In this document: positions 6,082 through 8,803 of the stretch, piece by piece
Layout of the letters: every line of letters begins with the position of its first letter
Position numbering within the stretch: the first letter of the stretch is position 1
Origin: IIICB1 sp035968095
GTDB lineage: Bacteria; Cyanobacteriota; Cyanobacteriia; Cyanobacteriales; SIO1D9
Assembly: GCA_035968095.1 (NCBI GenBank)
Contig: JAWQFW010000226.1
Span: 1 to 8,803 of the forward strand
Reading direction: 5' to 3'
Length of the DNA: 8,803 bases
Made by a program: the position numbers and the translations under genes
The notes under the pieces: model-generated
Databases searched by the model: none
Seen by the model: only the letters and a program-made list of their open reading frames with translations
Told to the model about the DNA's origin: nothing

Positions 6082-6330
6082 ATGAAACCAGAAAATTCCC
6101 AACAGCAAAAACCTTCCCTGAATAAATCTATATCTCGATTTATTGGAGGTGCTACTTTAGCCGCATTTCTGATCTTTATCCCCATTTCCTATGGCGGGCG
6201 TATAGATTTGAACTTGTTTCAAATTAGTATAGCATTGTTGTTAGCGATCTTCTGTGGTTTACTATCAACCTTTTTCGGTCAAAAATTTATTAACGCAGTG
6301 ATGAATTCTCTAGAAAATTTTAGTATTTAA
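6082..6330 (+). CDS. Small two-span membrane protein of unknown function (82 aa)
   Basis: The protein opens with a polar, Gln- and Lys-rich tail of about 19 residues, then a hydrophobic span at about 21-38 (IGGATLAAFLIFIPISYG). A short polar loop (GRIDLNLFQ) and a second span at about 48-66 (ISIALLLAIFCGLLSTFFG) follow, ending FINAVMNSLENFSI. The clean alternation of polar and membrane segments supports a real coding frame. The ribosome binding site is weak (AAGAG, 12 nt upstream). I do not recognise the family; cyanobacterial genomes contain many such small membrane proteins. It stands alone between the tRNA pair and a repeat. It converges with chlB. Confidence 0.7.
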   Translation: MKPENSQQQKPSLNKSISRFIGGATLAAFLIFIPISYGGRIDLNLFQISIALLLAIFCGLLSTFFGQKFINAVMNSLENFSI

Positions 6331-6360
6331 ACTAATTAATTTTTTAGAGGATTTTCACGG

Positions 6361-6450
6361 AATGAATGCTACAGATACAGATTTTGTCCCAGACGTTGCA
6401 TCGAACGTCTCTACACAATTTTATGTAGTGTAGCGAAAGCAAATTGGTAT
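6361..6450 (+). repeat. Dispersed hairpin repeat, copy 1 (inverted relative to the copy at 8495-8583)
   Basis: This 90-nt unit matches the reverse complement of 8495-8583. The first 18 nt (AATGAATGCTACAGATAC) are identical, and the last 47 nt differ at four positions. The middle 25 nt have diverged. The core is the palindrome AGACGTT-GCATCG-AACGTCT (6391-6410). No coding content is visible. It resembles a small non-autonomous mobile or hairpin repeat of the kind common in cyanobacterial genomes. Confidence 0.8.
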
Positions 6451-6482
6451 TACTCAGAGGAAAAATTTGAGAAAACTTAATT

Positions 6483-6502
6483 GGGTGGGAATTTACCCAC
6501 CC
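6483..6502 (-). terminator. Hairpin terminator candidate of chlB
   Basis: GGGTGGG-AATTTA-CCCACCC is a perfect 7-bp GC-rich stem starting 8 nt beyond the chlB stop codon. On the minus strand it is followed by AATTAAGTTTT, a weak but acceptable U-rich tail. On the plus strand no T-run follows, so it serves chlB better than the 82-residue gene. Confidence 0.7.
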
Positions 6503-6510
6503 TAAATTAA

Positions 6511-8037
6511 TTATGCCCCGACTGCTTCTTTAGCAGCGTACATTACTTCGAGAGTAATTTCATCAATACCACGATCGCGGGCAAATTTCTCGGTATTGCG
6601 CTTAACTTTTCCGCGCACAAAACCCGGTACTTTGTTTAATTCGGCTTGAGCTTCTTTGCTCCAATTTAAGTCAGAATCAGCCGAAATTCCTTTGGTAATA
6701 ACTTCCTTGGTATCGTGTCCACCAAAAATTTCTAAGAGGTGGTCTTCCATACCGAGGGTAAAGGAATTATAAACCAAATCGACGACTTGATTTGCGCCTT
6801 CGTAGCCGAGGTAGGGACGATAACCAACGGGGAAGTTTTGGATGTGAATTGGTGCAGCAATAACTCCACAAGGAATGTTTAAACGCTTACCCACGTGACG
6901 TTCCATTTGCGTCCCAAAAATGGCAGAAGGTTCGATCCGCGCGATCGCGTCCCCAATAGCTCCATTATCGTCGCTAATGAGAATTTCGTCACAATATTCG
7001 CTCACTTGCTCTTTAAACCAGTCCGCATCATACTTACAGTAAGTACCTGCTAAAACGACGTGAATCCCCATTTCTCGTGCTAAAATTTTCGTCATCGCCG
7101 CCGCATGGGTACTATCACCGAAAACTACCGCTTTCTTACCAGTTAAATTCTGACAGTCAATGGAACGAGAGAACCAAGCCGCTTGGGAAACAAAACGGGT
7201 TTGATTGTCGATATAATCATCGTAGTTGACATTCGCGCCTTGTTCGTTGAGAATTTTGGCGATCGCGCGCAAACAACGAGCAGTCTCCACCACACCCATT
7301 GGTGTAATATCAACATAAGGCATTCCCAACTCTTTTTGCAGAAACTCCGCACTCATCATTCCCACTTCCCGATAAGGAACTAGATTAAACCAAGCGCGAG
7401 GTAAGTTTTTCAAGTTGTGAACCGATGCACCTTCGGGAATTACTTCATTAACTTCGATTCCCAAATCAGCCATCAAACGCTTCAATTCTGTGCAATCGTG
7501 GTTATTGTGGAAACCGAGGGTTGTCATTCCGATAATGTTTACCGAAGGTTTTTCCGTCTTTTCTGTCGCTAAATCGCCGTTTTTACGCGCTTTATTAATG
7601 TAATACTGCACAATTTGACTCAGAGTGCGGTCAGCCGCTTGCAACTCGTTGACGCGATAATGATTCACATCTGCTAGCATCACGTCACCCTGAGCATCTA
7701 ACTGGGCGCGATCGACAAAATTTTGTAAATCTTCCTGTAAAATACTCGAAGTGCAGGTCGGAGTGAGAACGATCAGATCGGGTTTTTCTTCTTTATCTTT
7801 GCGGACAATGTTATCAACCACCTTTTCTTGAGAACCTCTCGCCAGCACATTACGGTCTACAATGCTAGCTGTAACTGGGGTATAGTCCCGCTCTCTTTCT
7901 AACATCGATCGCATAACATTAAAGTAGTCATCTCCCAGTGGAGCGTGCATAATCGCATGAACATTTTTAAAAGAACTAGCAATGCGTAAAGTACCAATGT
8001 GAGCCGGACCCGCATACATCCAGTAAGCTAATTTCAT
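6511..8037 (-). CDS. chlB: Light-independent protochlorophyllide reductase subunit B
   Basis: ChlB and ChlN form the catalytic component of dark-operative protochlorophyllide oxidoreductase. Fed by the ChlL iron protein, it reduces the D ring of protochlorophyllide without light. The enzyme is nitrogenase-like and oxygen-sensitive. From the ATG at 8037 the protein has the normal 508 residues, beginning MKLAYWMYAGPAHIG. Asp36 in PLGDDYF is the position known as the unusual aspartate ligand of the [4Fe-4S] cluster. Cys95 lies in LTPTCTSS, and Asp273/Asp274 fall where the proposed catalytic Asp274 is expected. The C-terminal PCP_red-type segment is intact. GGAGAGA (8045-8051) lies 7 nt before the ATG. 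The frame stays open for 23 more codons upstream (to 8106), but these are not part of the family. chlL and chlN are not in the window. Confidence 0.98.
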   Translation of the reverse strand: MKLAYWMYAGPAHIGTLRIASSFKNVHAIMHAPLGDDYFNVMRSMLERERDYTPVTASIVDRNVLARGSQEKVVDNIVRKDKEEKPDLIVLTPTCTSSILQEDLQNFVDRAQLDAQGDVMLADVNHYRVNELQAADRTLSQIVQYYINKARKNGDLATEKTEKPSVNIIGMTTLGFHNNHDCTELKRLMADLGIEVNEVIPEGASVHNLKNLPRAWFNLVPYREVGMMSAEFLQKELGMPYVDITPMGVVETARCLRAIAKILNEQGANVNYDDYIDNQTRFVSQAAWFSRSIDCQNLTGKKAVVFGDSTHAAAMTKILAREMGIHVVLAGTYCKYDADWFKEQVSEYCDEILISDDNGAIGDAIARIEPSAIFGTQMERHVGKRLNIPCGVIAAPIHIQNFPVGYRPYLGYEGANQVVDLVYNSFTLGMEDHLLEIFGGHDTKEVITKGISADSDLNWSKEAQAELNKVPGFVRGKVKRNTEKFARDRGIDEITLEVMYAAKEAVGA

Positions 8038-8439
8038 ATAGTTGTCTCTCCAGTTAGTTTCTGTGTTCTTAAGGTTTTCATCTACACTGCTAAAGCATTG
8101 TCTCAAATGTTTCGGTAATTACATCAGTAGCCACATAAGTCTTTAACATTCGTTGTGAAAGGCTGAAACTACCTCATTGACTGGGATTTCGTCTCTGAGT
8201 TAAACAACTTTTCTCTTGTTTAAATGAAATTATTCTTAATTTTTAGCTACGTTTTGTTGTAAAAATTCGCTGTTTCTCATCGCCAAAATTACAAAAATTA
8301 ACAGGTTTGTTAAAAATACTTAAATAGTCTTGACAAATCACCTCTTTATTCTCAAAATATTTTCTCCTCAAAGCTTTCGTACTTCAGAAATTATTGGTAA
8401 AGTTCAAGCTAATTTTTTCAATTAATCTCAAATAAACAA

Positions 8440-8468
8440 ATTTCAGCGATAACTCATCAGCTTGTCAA
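8440..8468 (-). promoter_or_regulatory. Candidate chlB promoter with flanking inverted repeat
   Basis: On the minus strand TTGACA (8463-8468), a 17-nt spacer and TGAAAT (8440-8445) form a plausible promoter about 400 nt before the chlB ATG. Half-sites CGATAACT (8447-8454) and AGTTATCG (8471-8478) bracket the -35 box, an operator-like arrangement. Confidence 0.35.
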
Positions 8469-8494
8469 GAAGTTATCGGCAAAGTTTCTAAATT

Positions 8495-8583
8495 ATACCA
8501 ATTTAATTTGGCTACGCTACATAAAATTGTGTAGAGACGTTGTCTCCAAAGTCTCTATACAGTTTGTATCTGTAGCATTCATT
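8495..8583 (-). repeat. Dispersed hairpin repeat, copy 2 (inverted relative to 6361-6450)
   Basis: An 89-nt unit, the reverse-complement partner of 6361-6450. Its core folds into a longer hairpin than copy 1: 8529-8542 pairs with 8547-8560 at 13 of 14 positions (one G-T), around a TCTC loop. It lies about 460 nt upstream of the chlB start, between two candidate promoters. Confidence 0.8.
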
Positions 8584-8604
8584 TAGAAAAATAGGATTAT
8601 AAAT

Positions 8605-8633
8605 ATTTTATCTTGAGATAACCGTAATCTCAA
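8605..8633 (-). promoter_or_regulatory. Candidate promoter overlapped by a palindrome
   Basis: On the minus strand TTGAGA (8628-8633), a 17-nt spacer and TAAAAT (8605-8610) each match consensus at five of six positions. The palindrome TTGAGAT-AACCGTA-ATCTCAA (8613-8633) covers the -35 box and most of the spacer, as a repressor site would. It faces chlB, about 570 nt away. Confidence 0.4.
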
Positions 8634-8722
8634 CAAAATATAAATAAATTTACCTGAATCAACGTTAAAAAAAAAGATAAAAGACTACAACTTATTGTTA
8701 GCAATAAATTAAAAATTCAACA

Positions 8723-8750
8723 ATTTTAGCGCGATTTTACAGATTGTCAA
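8723..8750 (-). promoter_or_regulatory. Strong promoter-like sequence facing chlB
   Basis: On the minus strand a perfect TTGACA (8745-8750), a 16-nt spacer and TAAAAT (8723-8728) form the best -35/-10 match in the window. The expected start near 8716 is about 680 nt from chlB. It may drive chlB with a long leader, a separate RNA, or be chance in AT-rich DNA. Confidence 0.4.
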
Positions 8751-8803
8751 GTAGGTAGGCTTAATTAAGCGTTAAACTGGATCTCTCGAAAGCATTGCTC
8801 TAA

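Larger units (their letters stand above)
8038..8803. other. Long AT-rich region upstream of chlB without a credible gene
   Basis: About 770 nt with no coding frame I can support on either strand. It contains the chlB ribosome binding site, three minus-strand promoter-like sequences (8440-8468, 8605-8633, 8723-8750), two palindromes overlapping the first two of these, and the inverted repeat copy at 8495-8583. No tRNA or recognised ncRNA family was seen. It probably serves as an extended regulatory region for chlB, or holds a promoter for an unseen RNA. Confidence 0.6.

Noticed and set aside
7143..7383. Opposing short frames inside chlB
   Set aside because: They are shadows of chlB on both strands; chlB is complete and unambiguous.
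8038..8106. 23-codon N-terminal extension of chlB
   Set aside because: ChlB proteins begin at MKLAYWMY. A good ribosome binding site (8045-8051) precedes the ATG at 8037 and would lie inside the extended frame.
8239..8280. 14-codon minus-strand frame (MRNSEFLQQNVAKN) as a chlB leader peptide
   Set aside because: No ribosome binding site and no regulatory codon run; such frames are expected by chance.
8330..8358. Plus-strand TTGACA-17-CAAAAT promoter pointing away from chlB
   Set aside because: The -10 match is poor and no gene or recognisable RNA follows in the window.
1..8803. CRISPR arrays, transposases, prophage or defence genes
   Set aside because: No regular spaced repeats and no proteins of these families were seen; apart from the hairpin repeat pair the window is ordinary core genome.

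Overview
The window looks like a cyanobacterial chromosome segment, probably from a filamentous or otherwise large-genome lineage. It carries chlB (dark-operative protochlorophyllide reductase), and eight exact copies of the cyanobacterial HIP1 octamer GCGATCGC. It also has single-domain response regulators and a set of conserved cyanobacterial housekeeping genes. The species cannot be told from the sequence.

Layout, left to right. (1) 1-877, minus strand: two tandem CheY-like response regulators. They share an ATGA stop/start overlap, and the second runs off the left edge of the window. (2) 930-1610, minus: queC (preQ0 synthase, queuosine pathway). It has a good promoter about 100 nt upstream and a strong intrinsic terminator whose stem contains its own stop codon. 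(3) 1611-2007: a divergent intergenic region with promoter candidates both ways and a short hairpin. (4) 2008-3099, plus: a Gfo/Idh/MocA oxidoreductase. It converges with, and overlaps by 24 bp, a membrane-anchored SGNH/GDSL-type hydrolase on the minus strand (3076-4047). (5) 4275-4415, plus: a 46-residue single-span membrane protein, followed by a DUF21/CNNM plus CBS-pair membrane protein (4468-5589). (6) 5680-5882, plus: tRNA-Tyr(GTA) and tRNA-Thr(GGT). (7) 6082-6330, plus: an 82-residue two-span membrane protein of unknown function. (8) 6511-8037, minus: complete chlB with a hairpin at its 3' end. (9) 8038-8803: about 770 nt of AT-rich DNA without a credible gene, holding several promoter-like sequences facing chlB.

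The genes do not form one pathway. The window is mostly ordinary core genome, and I see no defence system, mobile element with a transposase, CRISPR array or biosynthetic cluster. The signals most worth a second look are non-coding. A pair of inverted, approximately 90-bp hairpin-containing repeats brackets chlB and nothing else. Palindromes overlap two candidate promoters upstream of chlB. A near-identical palindrome occurs at 4081-4100 and 8613-8633. An 8-bp inverted repeat would extend the acceptor stem of the tRNA-Tyr precursor.
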